Part shown: one piece after another, positions 24,207 through 37,056 of the stretch | How the letters are laid out: each line of letters starts with the position of its first letter | Position numbering within the stretch: the stretch's first letter is position 1 | Assembly: GCF_902686445.1 (NCBI RefSeq) | Contig: NC_062232.1 | Span: 72,929,440 to 72,993,439, forward strand | Source: Sciurus carolinensis | Lineage: Eukaryota > Chordata > Mammalia > Rodentia > Sciuridae | Direction: 5' to 3' | DNA: 64,000 nucleotides | Notes under the pieces: model-generated | The model's input: the letters and a program-made list of their open reading frames with translations, nothing else | Told to the model about the DNA's origin: nothing | The model's database searches: none | Made by a program: the position numbers and the translations under genes

Positions 24207-24637
24207 TGTTATGGTTTGGATGTGAGGTGTCTCCAAAAAGTTCATGTGTGAGATAGTGCAAGAAGGTTCAGAGGAGACATAATTGGGTCATGAAAGCCTT
24301 AACCCAATCAGTGAATTAATCACCTGATTGGAGTAACTGAGTGGTAACGTGAGGCAGGTGACATGTGGCTGGAGGATGTGGTTCACTGGAGACATGGCTT
24401 TGGGTTATATATTTTGTATCCAGAAATTGAAGTTTCTCTGCTTTATGATCATCGTGTGAACTGCTTCCCACACTTTTCTGCCATGATGTTCTGCCTCACC
24501 TCGAGCCCTGAGGAATGGAGTCAGTCTTCTATGGACTAAGATCTCTGGAACTGTGAGCCCTTAAATAAACTTTTCCTCCTTTAAAATTGTTTTGGTCAGG
24601 TCCTTCAGTCACAGCAGCAAAAAAGCTGACTAAAACA
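24207..24637 (+). repeat. Solo MaLR LTR (MST-like)
   Basis: A complete 431-bp LTR, TGTTATGGTTTGGATGTGAG to GCTGACTAAAACA. It has CTCATGTGTGAGATAGTGC, a TATATATTTTG block, and AAATAAACTTTTCC as polyadenylation signal. The flanks GAGAG (24202-24206) and GGGAG (24638-24642) fit a 5-bp TSD with one change. No second LTR or interior is nearby, so it is a recombined solo LTR. Confidence 0.85.
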
Positions 24638-24700
24638 GGGAGGGAAGGGAATGGGGATGTAAAGGAAAAGGAAAGGGAAAGAGAATGAAAAAGAAGTGAG
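24638..24700. repeat. Purine-rich low-complexity tract
   Basis: GGGA/GGAAA-rich run directly after the solo LTR. Confidence 0.7.
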
Positions 24701-24878
24701 GTATCCAGAAAATTGCTTGAAAAATTACATAAAGTTAGATAGATCTATGTGGAAAAAAATAGCAAGTGAAACTTCAACAAAGCACATTATCTAAAATACG
24801 AATGCAGGAACAATCATAAAAATACTTTGTTTTGTCCTTTCTGGTATATTTTAAAAAGAGAAACTTAATTCTGGGACT

Positions 24879-25235
24879 TCAGTTTCTGTAGGCTCTGCCA
24901 CACTGCAGTTGCAAAATCTCATGTTCTCTTAATTTTGTTTCTCCATGGCCAATTTTATTTTCAAGATTATTTATTTTGTCTTCATTGCTTGAAGTTCTGT
25001 TTTCCAAGTGATCTACTCTTTTGGTGATGTTTTCCACTGTATTTTTAATTTGATTTCTTGATTCCCTCATTTCAAGGATTTCTGCTTCATTTCTTTTCAG
25101 AATCTCCACCTCATTATTGAAGTGATCTTTCATCTCCTGAATTTTATCACTGATTTCACTCCTTACATTGTTCTTTACATCACAGAGCAGTTTAACTATG
25201 TATATTCTAAACTCCTTCTCTGACGTTTCTTCCAT
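24879..25235 (-). pseudogene. L1 ORF1 N-terminal fragment
   Basis: 118 codons. The start MEETSEKEFRIYIVKLL matches the ORF1 region of the full-length L1 here (MAEEMSEREFKVYII at residues 24-38). A long coiled coil follows (EIL, NQIKN, DHLENRTSSNEDKINNLENK), the trimerisation region of ORF1 protein. The RRM and C-terminal RNA-binding domains are lost with the 3' part of the element. Confidence 0.82.
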
Positions 25236-25786
25236 TGTGGTGTCAATGGATTCTATTATTGAAGTAGTTTAGTATGTTTGGGATAATATATTCCCTTTTT
25301 TTTTATGATGTTTGTGTGTCTACCCATCTAGCAGTGTGGATTTGAGGCAGTACAGTTTCTACCCTGTAGACTTATGGGGTCCCTGAAGGTTTCTAGTACC
25401 TCAACTTTAAGGGGAAGACCACTATTAATAGCACCCATTGCAAACAATATACAGCCTTAAACCAAATATCTCCTACTACAACATGCATAGCTTTCCTGCA
25501 ATAAACAGAATTGTGTGTTCAGTTATCATCTAAAGTAAAAACAGCAAGTTTCCAAAGGGTTTACAATTTTATATAGTGGACAAAGAGAGAAAAGAAATGA
25601 TGTAGGATATGATGTTTATGAGGAAGTAAGAGAGAAGATTTAAGTAAAAACTTACATTAAGAGTGTAAGGGAATAACAGAAGTTGGTATTAGCAGAAAAA
25701 AGAGAGAAATTCAAGGAAAACAGAGAAGTATGAGAAAAACTATATAAAAAAGAAAAAAATAAACAAATTAAAAATAGAAATAAGGG

Positions 25787-25890
25787 CTCAGTTGTTAGAG
25801 TGCTTGCCTCATGAGCACAAGACCCTGGGTTCAATCCCCAGCACTGCAAAATAAATAAGTAAATAAATAAATAAGTAAATAAATAGAAAT
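25787..25890 (+). mobile_element. ID SINE
   Basis: GGGCTCAGTTGTTAGAGTGC, then GGTTCAATCCCCAGCACTG and an AAATAAGTAAAT-type tail. Inserted in the reverse-strand L1 5'UTR. Confidence 0.85.
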
Positions 25891-27092
25891 AAAATGTAAA
25901 AATAAAACAATACATGACGAAACTGAACTGTACTATTCAGACATTCCAGTCCTCAATGAATCGATGCATGAAAAATAATTGGTTTAAAAAATGGTAGAAA
26001 TGTGAGAGAAAAAAAGAAATAAAAAGAAAAGTTCTCAATGAAAAATTGAACAATTGTTTCAGTTGAAGTTCAAAATTTCTCAGCTTCTTTTCTCAGCAGT
26101 AAGGTGGGGTTGTGTGAAGTTTGATGCTTGCTCCACCCTCAGCATGGGTGGTTGTTGCTAGGATGGAAGGGTTAATCCTGGAGTTGGAACTCCTGGAGGC
26201 AGGATGTAGGCTTACGTATGCTCTATTCTCTTTGCTGAATGCCAATTGGGCTGGAGATTTTAAACAGGGCACCTCCAGGGCCCAGAAATCTCCTTTGGAT
26301 TCCACTGGTGTGGTGCAGAAGTCTGCTCTTAGCCCACTACATCACATGTGGTACTATGATTCTTGGTCTCTGATTCAGTCTCCAAACCCAAACTCTCCCA
26401 CCCTCACCCTTTCAAATTTCCAGACAGATGCCTCTCTCTCTTCAGGTCCTGGGAGCAGCCATATTGGAAGGGGAAAGGGAAGATAGGTGAGTTTTCCTGA
26501 CTAGTATTCAACTATGAAATCCTCTTTCCATGCTTGATTTTCTCCTGGTCACTTAGGCACATGCAGTTCTCTTTCCTGAGCTTGGGTTTACCCAACTTGT
26601 TTATTGAGGCAGACTTGGATCTGCCAGCTGCCAGCCCCCATGTCATGGCTACAAATGGTTCCTTCTGCTATCTTCTGCATGCTACAGGGAGAGGTAGAGG
26701 CTTCTTCCCTGTACAAGGATATTGTGCAGCACAGTTTACTATTTATTTGGGTGGTGACTCTAATCTCTAATCCCTCTGTACCCCAACATGCCTCGGTTCT
26801 CCCAAGAATGGGGGCTACTTTACTTCCTGTATTGCTGTAATGTATTCACAGAGGGACTGTTCTGGCTTGTGCCTCCAGATGTAGCAGTGGGGCTGGGGAT
26901 TTTTTTCTTTATTTTATTTTATTCTATCTCCTGAATCCCCAATTTGTTTTGAGTGCCCAGTATTAAATTCCAGTAAAGTTCTCCCTAATTCTAGTTCTTT
27001 TACTCACTTTGTTGAAAAGTTGCCTGTTTGATTATCTTGGTTCATGCCACTGAGCCACCAGGGAAGCAAACTATTCTGCCATCTTCCAAAGA

Positions 27093-29714
27093 AAGTGGTT
27101 TAAGCCTTATGTCTATTTTTTTTTTAACCTTGAGACTAGATTCTTAATTTGGGGTAAGAATCTTAACTGATCTGTAATAATTTATTCAAGGATCTGGGAG
27201 TCTGTCAGAACATAGGTTAGAAGTACGATTTGAAGGAAAGTAAAATTTCATTTCAATTCCTTACAATCTCTCTTGTTGTCCACTTTTCTTATCAGTCATC
27301 AACTCACAGAACTCTACTGTGATCACTTCATGCACTTTGGTTTTTCTAGGCCTTTTTATTTTTGTGACCTATCATTATCCATTCTTGCCTAGCAATATAA
27401 TATAGACTGGGATGTTTCCAAGAGTCTCACACCAACACTTTTCCAGTTCCATTTATCACTCCTTCATAGTCCTATCTCCATTTATTTGATAATCTGATAA
27501 ATCAATTCCAATTGTCACTGAACACATATTTACATTAATAAATAAGGAATTATTATTTGCAAAATTTAGCAAAATGCTTAGTTTCACTATTTCATTATCA
27601 TCACTATACAACTTTTCTAAAATAACATCTCTTCAGGAATAGAACTCCATAACCAGAATATAATTTTTAATAAGAGAATGAATTTATTCCCATGAAAATC
27701 TTATTCTGAGCAATAAATAAGAGAAAATTGTTTGTATTGCTGTTTACAATTTGCACTTGAAAATATGCATGTGTACATATATATGTGTACATACCATAAA
27801 ATGTTAGACATCAAAATGGTTCACACATTGTTGAACAAATTGCTTCTGATTTTCAATATTTCTTCCACTATTAAATGGAAATAGTATAAATAATTCATAG
27901 AATTAGCATTCATTTTGTAAAACTCAGGCAATCCATCCATCCAACATACTTTGTTCTTGTTATGATTTTCAATCATAAAGTCAATTTTTCTCAGTATAAT
28001 TTATATTTAAGTAAACTTGTTACAATCCTTCATGCTTAGAAAATACTATAAAATTACCTAATTTCTAGCTTTCTATTTTGAGGGTCATTGAAGAACATAT
28101 TTAAAAATTTTGAGACAGTATCATAATGGAGGAAAACATATATTTTCCCATACTTATACTTCACTCATTTTCTGAGGTCCTGCAAATTTAGACAGATGCA
28201 AGACAGGTTAATGAGAAAAAAGCAAACAGAAGCATTTCAATGTATTCATTATGCATATACATAGGACTACTTGATAATTAATAACTCAGAGTTGGTTAAA
28301 ATTTGAGATTATATAGCATCTTAGTACACAAAATAATTCTTTAGAAAAGAGAGACAAGAAAGGAAATGTTCACTGAGATTCTAGGAATGGTAAATTCTAT
28401 GAATGCAAATATATGGAGAAACTAAATAAAGATAAGGACTGTTATAGAAAAGTTGTTATGTAGCTTCTTGTCATGCCATCTCTGAGTTGATAAGTGTATT
28501 TTTTCCCTAGTTATTACTTCTGCTCTTCCATAAAGAATATGAAAAAGGAACACCTTTTCAAATTTATGTCCTGATTTTAGGCAAATGGGGATGAGCAGAG
28601 AACTATTCTAATATCTGCCTTTTCTCAAAATTAACATATGCAAAACTGGAATATTATGCAGTGGTAAATTCTGCTACACTTCAGAATTATAGCTTGATTC
28701 TATAGTTAATAAAGATGTAACAGCTCAAAACATGCCAATATGGTCTAATTATTTTTTGAAACTAAAACCACTTGAGGAACTGTAGCTTCAAATAGGGCCA
28801 TTTAATCTGTGTATTCCTTCATGCAGCAAGCCAAAAGTTTCTTGTAGAAGGGATATTATTCACATGACAAATCTAGAAAATAGACTTGGATGCCAGCAAC
28901 TGTTACATACAGTTGCAATTAACATTAATATACAAACTGAAGTAACATTTATTTTGCACTAGCTTCTCTATCACTCCCTATATTTCTTGGTAATAGTCTT
29001 AGAATTTACTATCCTAGACCAGATATTCATCCTTTCATCATTTCACACCTTCATTTTTCCTTGTCAATATGTATAAAAGAATGATGATGTTTTAGTCGTT
29101 TTGTTTCTGGAGTCCTAGGTCATAGACCTGACTATGGGAGTCCAACAAATCATATCTGGCCACTACATCAAAAATCAAATGAAAAAAGTAATGGTGAAAA
29201 GCAGGAAAGGAGCTTAAACCAGTGTAGCTGTACTGGGAAGACAAGGGGGATGCATGCTCTTAGCCCTCTCTTCTAGGGGTTGATAATGAGCTTTTTTCTA
29301 GAAGGGAATGAAGAAAAAATTGAGGATTTGAATAGCTGGAGGCTTTCAACAACTACCAAATCAGGTAGTTTTGATCTGGTGTAGTGTGCACCATCATTAT
29401 TTTAAGATTGATCAGGTTGTGCTTTGCCAGCAACAAGAAAGTTACTGTTGTTTGGGGGTTAGTTTTGACTCATCCTAAGATGTTAATAAATCCAACACAT
29501 AGATCCTAAAACCCAAAGTGACTCAGAACAAAAGAGATACCTGCAAAATGCTCAGAGATACACGAAAAAAATAAAGTGCACTTATTACAATTTCTCCAAA
29601 TTCCACTAATTTGTGAAGCTATATATGTACATGTAAAATTAATAAGTATAGTGATTTTTCTCTTATTAATAACCCTTAATTAATTGGGTTCCTTGCTCCA
29701 ACCCCAAATCCCAG
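27093..29714. other. Intergenic sequence, nothing recognised
   Basis: About 2.6 kb of AT-rich sequence. A less AT-rich block near 29100-29460 (around CCTAGGTCATAGACCTGAC and GGTCTGGTGTAGTGTGC-like text) may be an old repeat, but I cannot assign it. No exon or RNA gene seen. Confidence 0.5.
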
Positions 29715-30100
29715 GGTTGATCAGTTTCGTGTCACTGTGACCACAATACCTAACAAAAATAATTTAGAGGAGGAAAAGTTTATTTGGGGCTTGTAACTTC
29801 AGATTTCTCGGTCAATGACCAGTTATTTCCCTTGCTCTGGCCTTGAGGTAAGGCAGAACATCATGGAGGAAGTGTATGGTGGAAGAAAGATGCCCATTTC
29901 ATCACTGCTGAAAAGCAGAGAGAGATCAAGCAGTCAGAGGCAATATATAGCTGAAGGTCACACCCCTAAAGACCTAGATCCTTCATTTATACCCCACCTT
30001 CCTTAGGTTACAACTCAGTGGTCCATTCAAATTTTTAATTTACTGAAGGGATTACAGCTCTCATAATCCAATATGTTTACTGTGAATATCACTATATTGA
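29715..30100 (-). repeat. MaLR LTR
   Basis: Reverse strand. Blocks ATCAGTTTCGTGTCACTGTG, GAGGAGGAAAAGTTTATTTG, CTTGAGGTAAGGCAGAACATC and CACACCCCTAAAGACC match the reverse of the LTR at 24207-24637. The end near 30100 is decayed. Confidence 0.82.
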
Positions 30101-30111
30101 CTAACATATTA

Positions 30112-30330
30112 GCCTTTTTTTTTTCTTTTGTACTAGGGATTGAACCCAGGGGTGCCTTTACCACTTAGCTACATCCTCAGTAATTTTTTTTTTTATTTTT
30201 TGAGACAAGGATGCTGCCAAGTTTCTTACACTGTCGCTAAATTACTGAGGCTGCCTTGAACCTATCCTCCTTCTGCCTCGGTGTCTTGAGTTTCTGGTAT
30301 TATAGGTGTGAACCACTGTGTCTGGCTACA
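30112..30330 (-). mobile_element. Composite B1/ID-type SINE
   Basis: Reverse strand. ID-like part with B-box complement (GGGATTGAACCC), A-rich linker seen as poly-T at 30185-30203, then B1-like part ending TGGTATTATAGGTGTGAACC. Confidence 0.87.
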
Positions 30331-30689
30331 TATAAGCTTTGAGAGAGACAATATCAGGTTTGAACAATAATAAATCATAATAACTAAGGAGGAAGTAAAG
30401 GGCATATCTCTCACTCCCTTATAATTTCATTGAAATTACTCTTTGGGTTGATTTTGACTCTCTCTTCCATTTCCTTAGCACTCAGAATGGGATTGAGTTT
30501 TATAAAATATACATTATTTACAGAAACAAAGTAAAGAATATGATTACTATCTAAAATCCACATACTTAAAGGAGAAAACTTTTTTTCCATTTTATATTTT
30601 TATTATTATTTCTTCTTTATAAATAGACAGTAGAGTATATTTTGGCATATGGTATATATATGGAGTATGACTTATTCTAATTAGGATTC

Positions 30690-30829
30690 CATTTTGTATT
30701 GTATTTAAAGATAGGGTCTCATGAGTTACTTAGCACCTCACCATTGCTGAGGCTGGCTATGAACTCATGATCCATCTGTCTCAGCCTCCCAAGCCACTGG
30801 GATTATAGGCGTGCACCAACGTGCCCAGC
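30690..30829 (-). mobile_element. B1-like SINE (7SL part) with TSD
   Basis: Reverse strand, 7SL/B1-like half only (GATAGGGTCTCATGAG, CTCAGCCTCCCAAGCCAC, GGGATTATAGGCGTGC). Flanked by TAGGATTC at 30682-30689 and 30830-30837, a target-site duplication in the L1. Confidence 0.85.
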
Positions 30830-31861
30830 TAGGATTCAATTCTTGTGGTTGTACACAATGTGGAGATTCACTGTGGTATATTAATATATGTACATAGGAA
30901 AGTTATGTCCAATTCATTCTACTGTCTTTTCTACTCCCATTCTCCCTCCTTCAGTTCATTCTCCTTTGCCTAAACCAATGAACTTCTATTCTCTACCCCC
31001 ACACTTTATTGTGAGTTAGCATACACATATCAGAGAGAACATTCATCCTTTGTTTTTTTGGGACTGTTTTATTTTCCTTAGCATGATAGTCTCTAATTCC
31101 ATCCATTGACTGGCAAATGACATAATTGCATTCTTATTTATGGCTAAGTAATATTCCATTGTGTATATATACCACATTTTCTTTATTCACGCATCTGTTG
31201 AAGGACACCTAGGTTGGTTCTGTAGCTTGGCTCTTGTGAATTGAGCTGCTATAAACATTGATGTGGCTATGTCACTGTAGTATGCTGAGTTTAAGTCCTT
31301 TGGGTATAAACTGAGGAGTAGGATAACTGGATCAAATGGCTGTTCCATTCCAAGATTGCTAAGGAATCTGCATACTGATTTCTACAGTGGTTGCACCAGT
31401 TTGAAGTCCCCCAGCAACATATGAGTATACCTTTTTTCCCCCACATCCTTGCCAACATTTATTGTTACTTATATTTTTGATAATTGCCATTCTGACTGAG
31501 TGAGATGGAATATCAGTGCAGTTTTAATTTTCATTTTTCTAATTGGTAGATATGTTGAACTTTTTTTTCATTTATTTTTTTACCATTCATATTTTTTCTG
31601 CGAAGTGCCTGTTCAGTATCTTTGCCCATTTATTGATTGGGCTATTTGTTTTTCTTTTTTTTTCAGTGTTAAATTTTTTGAGTTCTTTGTATATCCTGGA
31701 GATTAATGTTCCAGTTGAAGACCAGGTGGTAAAGATTTTCACCTGATCTGTAGGCTCTCTGTTCGTGTTCTTGATAATTTCCTTCGATGTGAAGACACTT
31801 TTTAGTTTGATTCCATCTCATTTATTGATTATTTTTAAAGAAATATTTTTAGCTGCAGATG

Positions 31862-31972
31862 GACACAAAACCTTTATTTTATTTATTTTTATGTAGTGCT
31901 GAGGATCAAACCCCATGCCTCACACATGTTAGGTAAGTGCTCTACCACTGAGCTACAACTCCAGCCCCCCAT
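31862..31972 (-). mobile_element. ID SINE in L1
   Basis: Reverse strand: GCTGAGGATCAAACCCC (B-box complement), CTCTACCACTGAGCTACAAC (A-box complement), CCAGCCCC at the 5' end. The L1 text CATTTATTGAT is repeated on both sides (31818-31830 and 31969-31980), fitting a TSD. Confidence 0.87.
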
Positions 31973-32391
31973 TTATTGATTGTTGGTTTTCCTTCTTTCG
32001 CTTTAGGTATCTTATTGAGGAAGTAGGTTACTAAGCCAACATGATGGAGGGTTGAGTCTACTTTTCTTCTAGTAGTCACAGGGTGTGAGTTGAGTTTTGT
32101 GCATGGTGAGAGATAGGGGTTCAAATCCATTCTATTACATATTTTTCCCATTTTTCCAGCACCATTTGTTGAAGAGGCTATCTTTTCTCCAATGTATATT
32201 AATTGTGCTTTTTTCTAGTATGAGATAACGGTAGTAATATGGGTTTGTATCTTTGTATCTTCTATTATGTTCCATTGCTTTGTTGCTATTCATGTCTGTT
32301 TTTGTGCCAGTACCATGTTTTTTGTTTGTTTGTTTTACTATAGCTCTTAGTATAATTTAAGGTTTGGTATTGTGATGCCTCTAACAGAAAA

Positions 32392-33038
32392 ATTTTGAAA
32401 GTACATTTTTCTTTTAGCAGAGTAGTCAATAAATTAAAAGAAAACACAAATGTATCACAAAATATGCTGTAGTAAATTCCTGAGCTTGATTTTCAAATGA
32501 ACTTTGGATTAAGATAAAATAAGATATATAAATAATCATGATTTTATTTATATTCCAGCATTGAAATGAAATGTCCTAATCCATACTTTAATATGCATTT
32601 TTCTTCCAAACTATAATGGAATGTCTGATCAGAACCCCTTTATAAATTGTCTTAAGCATAACTAAAAGATGTTAACACAAATCTAAATAAAATTAGGAAT
32701 AGTGAAAATTGATAGTTTGATCTTTATTAGGTTACTAAATCAAAGTTTCAGTTTTCTCACATGTAAAATACTTGTCCCCTTCATACAGCTGTTGTGATGA
32801 TTAAAGATTACATGTATTTAATGTATATGGTTTAACATACAATGTATTTTAATATTATATGTAAATTTAGTAATGTCCAAAGAAGTATTCAAAATTTATA
32901 ATTTGAATATATGAAATAAAATGATAAATACTATTTCAGATTAAGAGGGAGGGCTGATATTTTACCAGGCTACTGAATAGAGAAAAAAACAGAAACAGGG
33001 GAAAAGGAATAGTAAATACATTTCCTCTTTTAAAAGCT
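32392..33038. other. AT-rich sequence, nothing recognised
   Basis: No supported feature. Confidence 0.55.
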
Positions 33039-33260
33039 TAAGGAACTGACTGCACTGGGACATGCTTGTAATCCCAGCAGCTCAGGAGGGTGAGATAGAA
33101 GGATTGCAAATTCAATGCCAGCTTCAGCAACTCAGTGAGACCCTGTCTCTAAATAAAAAATGAAAAAAGGTCTGGGACATGGCTCAGTGGTTGAGTGCCC
33201 CGGGTTCAGTCCCTGGTACCAAAAAACAAAAAAGAAAGAAGGAAGAAAAAAAAGAAAAAG
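33039..33260 (+). mobile_element. Composite B1/ID-type SINE
   Basis: B1-like part (CACTGGGACATGCTTGTAATC, GACCCTGTCTCTAAAT) followed by ID-like part (CTGGGACATGGCTCAGTGG, GGTTCAGTCCC), ending in an A/G-rich tail. Confidence 0.88.
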
Positions 33261-33540
33261 CATAGAAGCAGGAGCAAAAGGAAAATAACTTAAAATATTC
33301 ACTGTAAAAATATCTGAAATTATACTCACACTCTGTCATGTAAAACTATAGTATCCAACTAAATCATATAATGGAATTTTATAAATATGACCTAAATTTA
33401 AGTTTAATCCTCATTTTTTTCTATTTATATACTTGTGATATTATAATATATAGTTTTGTCACAATTTCTAGTGTACAGTTCCTAAACAACTTGGAGTCTT
33501 CCAAATGATTATGTTTCTTTTTGTATGCTAATAAATTGAC

Positions 33541-34125
33541 ATGTCTGGCAGCTCCTATGTAGCTTCACACTTGGGGCTTGTCACCAAAAAGTCAAGGTAG
33601 AATTAGAGATTTTTGACTCCCAAACTCACTCTACAACCTCTAAGGAAAGGAAAAGGGACAAGTTTAAGTCAATCAAAAATGGCCAGTGATTTAATTGGCC
33701 ATGCTTATGTAATGAAGTCTCTTTAAAAAACTACCAAAATGACAGGTTTCAGAGAACTCCTAGATAGGTGAATACATAGATTTTTGGAGGGTGACATGCC
33801 CAGAGAGGGCTTGGGAGCTCTGTGACCTTTATCCATACATCACCCTATACATCATTTATAATAAGCTTGTAAACATTAGTGTTTCCCTGAATCTTATAAG
33901 TCAATCTAGCAAATTAAATAAATTTAAGACAGGTATCATGGGAAACTTGATTTGCGGTTAGTTGGTCAGAAATTTTGGAGGCCAGACTTGCAGTTAGTAT
34001 CTGTAAGGGGAGCAGTGGTGTGGGATTGAGATCTCAACCCGTGGGACTTGATGCTTTTTGAATTGAATTAGAGAATGTTCAATTGGTATCCATTGCTATA
34101 GAATTGATTGATTGCTTAATGTGCA
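33541..34125 (+). repeat. ERVL-type LTR
   Basis: Contains GGCAGCTCCTATGTAGC, TTGTCACCAAAAAGTCAAGG, AATGGCCAGTGATTTAATTG, TATGTAATGAAGTCTC, ACATGCCCAGAGAGGGC, ATAATAAGCTTGTAAAC and a tail with GTGGGACTTGATGC. This order is that of an old mammalian ERVL-class LTR. The subfamily is not certain. No second LTR or interior seen. Confidence 0.65.
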
Positions 34126-37050
34126 GGGAAAGCCCTGCACACTTTTGGTTACAGAAATATTCTGTGTTGAAGAGTATATGAAAACTGAGTTTGTTTATTT
34201 TTATATTACCAGAATATTCAATCAGTTTCTTATGTCAGGTAGCATTAGCTATACATATGTAAATACTTCAATAGTAATCATTTGTTATTTTTTTTGAACT
34301 CTAACTAGAAAATCCTGGATAAATGTGTAGAAATTCCACTGAGATTTTATCCATATAGTCTAGATTAAATCATCTAAAGAAAAAGTGCTGATACTTGTTT
34401 TTGTTCAAATTAATTTAAATTTTCATCTAAAATTCAGTTTCAATTTTTAGTAGAATTCTCAATGTTTTTGAGAACCACTCTCTTATGAAAATCTATGTAC
34501 AAAATAATTGGAAGTTGCTTGCAAATTCAAATGACTTCTTACATTTAAGGACTATTAATGTATAAGGGTTAAATTATGACTCAATTTTTACATAAAATTA
34601 AATTCAGGAAAAAATTTTATCTATACATTTTCTAGCCTATATGTTTGATATCTAGATTTGGCAATAAAAAGAGAAATGAAAAATTCAGTATAAAAGTGTA
34701 CTAAAATTTGGGTAATAAGAAAAAAAATCCCACTTACATTATTTATTATTTTAACATAATCTCTTAAAAATTGACAAGAGAATATTGTCACAATATATGA
34801 AATATAATTCAGTAAAAATGATACTTCTAAATATCTACTCAAAAGTAAATAATTAAATACTCCTTTGTCTCTCTTCCTGGGTATTATCTACCTGATTTCT
34901 CTTATACTGCACTTCTTAATTCTTTTCATATATTCTCTGATCTAGAAAGCTTATGAAGTTTTCTCCATTCTCAAAGTATCCAATCTAACATTAAATCACA
35001 GTGTCTTAACAAAATTTTGATGGACTACTGTTTCTAAATACAGACACTACAGTTATATGTTCAAAGTGAAAAAAGGAGTCTCTACCAAAATCAAATCAAA
35101 ACAATACAAAATCAATTAAGAAAAAGAAAAAGCACTTAAAATACTAAAATTTTAGGTTAAATCAAGCCATGACAACTGAAAATAAGTGGTTGAACAATTA
35201 TAATTTTTAATTAAATTACTGATTTTAGAAATTACAAAAAACTGTTGGAATTTAGAAAATATGTGAATTTATGGGGAAAAACATGTCATATTTTATGTAA
35301 AATCTGAACTGCCAGAAGACTTATACCTAATCCTGACACTAATTAAGCAAAAACAAACAGCAAAAATAACTTTGAAAAGCACACTATGACTCAGTTTGGC
35401 AGAATACATTGTAAAATTGGAACTGGCCTAGGGATGTCAATTCACTTTGACATTGTTTGGGGAATTTTCATTAGTTCTTCTTATTTTAGCTGAATTCTTG
35501 GCAAGCAAACATGTAGGCAGCTTTCCTATGTCACACCAATCGTGATCCAATGTCACATTGTCCTCCTATTTGCACATTGAATGTATAAATGAGTGATAGA
35601 AATAGATTTTGATTGAGATAAATGTTTTCTTTGGATTTTTTTTTCTGCAATAAGAATGCCTGGGACTTGAGACACTTTTTGTTTTGTTAGTCTCTCTGAT
35701 TACATTAGATCTTGGACATTTTGTTTTACTAACCATCATTTTTAATTTGGTATTCTGGAACCAACTTTGCTCTGCTTTCCAAATTTATTAAGCTATTCAT
35801 TTTAATTAAGATACTGGAGTATTCCTTTAATGATTGTTTTATTCCAACTCTCTGGTTATTACACACTGTCTTTATCAGTTTTGACCTGGGTATGTTATAA
35901 AATGTGAAATGAATAATTATTGGACCTCCTTCCCTTTGTCCTGAACTCTTACCTACTTTCCCAAATGTAACATAAAATTCATAATAATTACATTCTAGTT
36001 AGTGTGCCTGTAAGTGAGAATTTCTTTCAAAGTAATATCTCTTTTCTCATAGAAGATTAATCTTCACTTTGATTTCTTACCAAAAAAGATGAGTTAACAT
36101 ATAGAAATGTAACATTAGTCTGTGCCATGCTTTTTTCATTAATAAAAAATTAATTTGGACTATATGAGACATACAATTCTTTTTGTACAGAATCATTGAG
36201 GGTAATTTTCACCTAGATCAAGTGAAAATAAGAGAATATTTTATATTTCATCCATCATATTATTTTTCAATGAAATGTCAAAACTATCACTCATATCCTA
36301 TCATAATCCTTGACTAGAAAGTATTCTCTTATTTGTGTATGATTAATTAAATTTTAGGTTCCAAGAATTTTAAGGAATATTTTTCATGATTCCTATATTA
36401 GTTTACCCTCATCATATTTTGTACCCTGTGCTTCGGTAATAACCAATGCACTGTGCTAAATGTACTCTGTGACACTTAATATATGGTTAATTATTTCTTG
36501 TGCTAAAATGTACTCTGTGACACTTAATATATGGTTAATTATTTCTTTATATTGTTCTCTAATTGTTTCATATAATAATTCATTTGCATTTTATATTTTT
36601 CTTTAAAGTCAAGATTTGTCACTTAAGAGGCACTCAAGAATATTTGGTAAATTGTGCTTCTTTATTATACTATAAAGTGCCTCCTATCTTGTGTATATTC
36701 AACAAATAATGATTGGCACACCTTATTTATTCTCTTAGGGGTTTATTATATCCATATGTCATTTGAAAATTTTGAGCTATGGTACTGTCTATAAAAAGAT
36801 CAGCAGTTAATTTTGGTTTTCTATGGCTATGTTATCAGTAAAATAGGATGAGAGGGCAAAGTCTTTTACAACTGTTAAGACAGTTATCAAATCCAATATC
36901 AAATAAAGTATTATGCTTAGACAATTATTTATTCTATTTATTTAATCATTATTTCTATTCTATTTCTCCTAGGCTATTTTAGTAGCAAGATGGATTGCAA
37001 ATTGGAATGACCATTTTACATTTTGTTGAGAATCAATTATTTTATTTATT
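34126..37050. other. AT-rich intergenic sequence, nothing recognised except a 47-bp duplication
   Basis: About 2.9 kb without gene, SINE or L1 hallmarks. A tandem duplication lies at 36452-36546 and is listed separately. Confidence 0.55.
36452..36546. repeat. 47-bp tandem duplication
   Basis: Two adjacent units (36452-36498, 36499-36546) share TGTGCTAAA then TGTACTCTGTGACACTT through GGTTAATTATTTCTT. They differ by one extra A, so the event is recent. Confidence 0.97.
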
Positions 37051-37056
37051 TATTTT

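Larger units (their letters stand above)
24850..27092 (-). mobile_element. L1 5' end (5'UTR plus ORF1 start), 3' part missing
   Basis: Read in reverse, the element starts near 27092 with GGAAGATGGCAGAATAG, the classic L1 5' end. It runs through about 1.8 kb of 5'UTR and enters ORF1 at about 25235, then stops at about 24850. An ID SINE lies at 25787-25890. Loss of the 3' part is the opposite of usual 5' truncation, so a deletion or rearrangement is likely. Confidence 0.75.
30595..32391 (-). mobile_element. Young-type L1 3' end (about 1.5 kb of L1), with two SINEs
   Basis: Reverse strand. The tail reads as a T-rich run near 30595. The 3'UTR and ORF2 C-terminus lie at 31000-31500 (complement of the NQPR and DEWIKK-type codons). 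ORF2 continues to about 32391, where the copy is truncated. Frames are broken. SINEs interrupt it at 30690-30829 and 31862-31972. Confidence 0.85.

Noticed and set aside
26121..26840. Open frames of 70 to 121 codons in both directions
   Set aside because: They lie in the 5'UTR of a reverse-strand L1, which is less AT-rich and so stop-poor. No protein similarity recognised.
31500..31746. Hydrophobic frames suggesting small membrane proteins
   Set aside because: They are antisense reading of L1 ORF2, T-rich on this strand, which gives Phe-rich translations.
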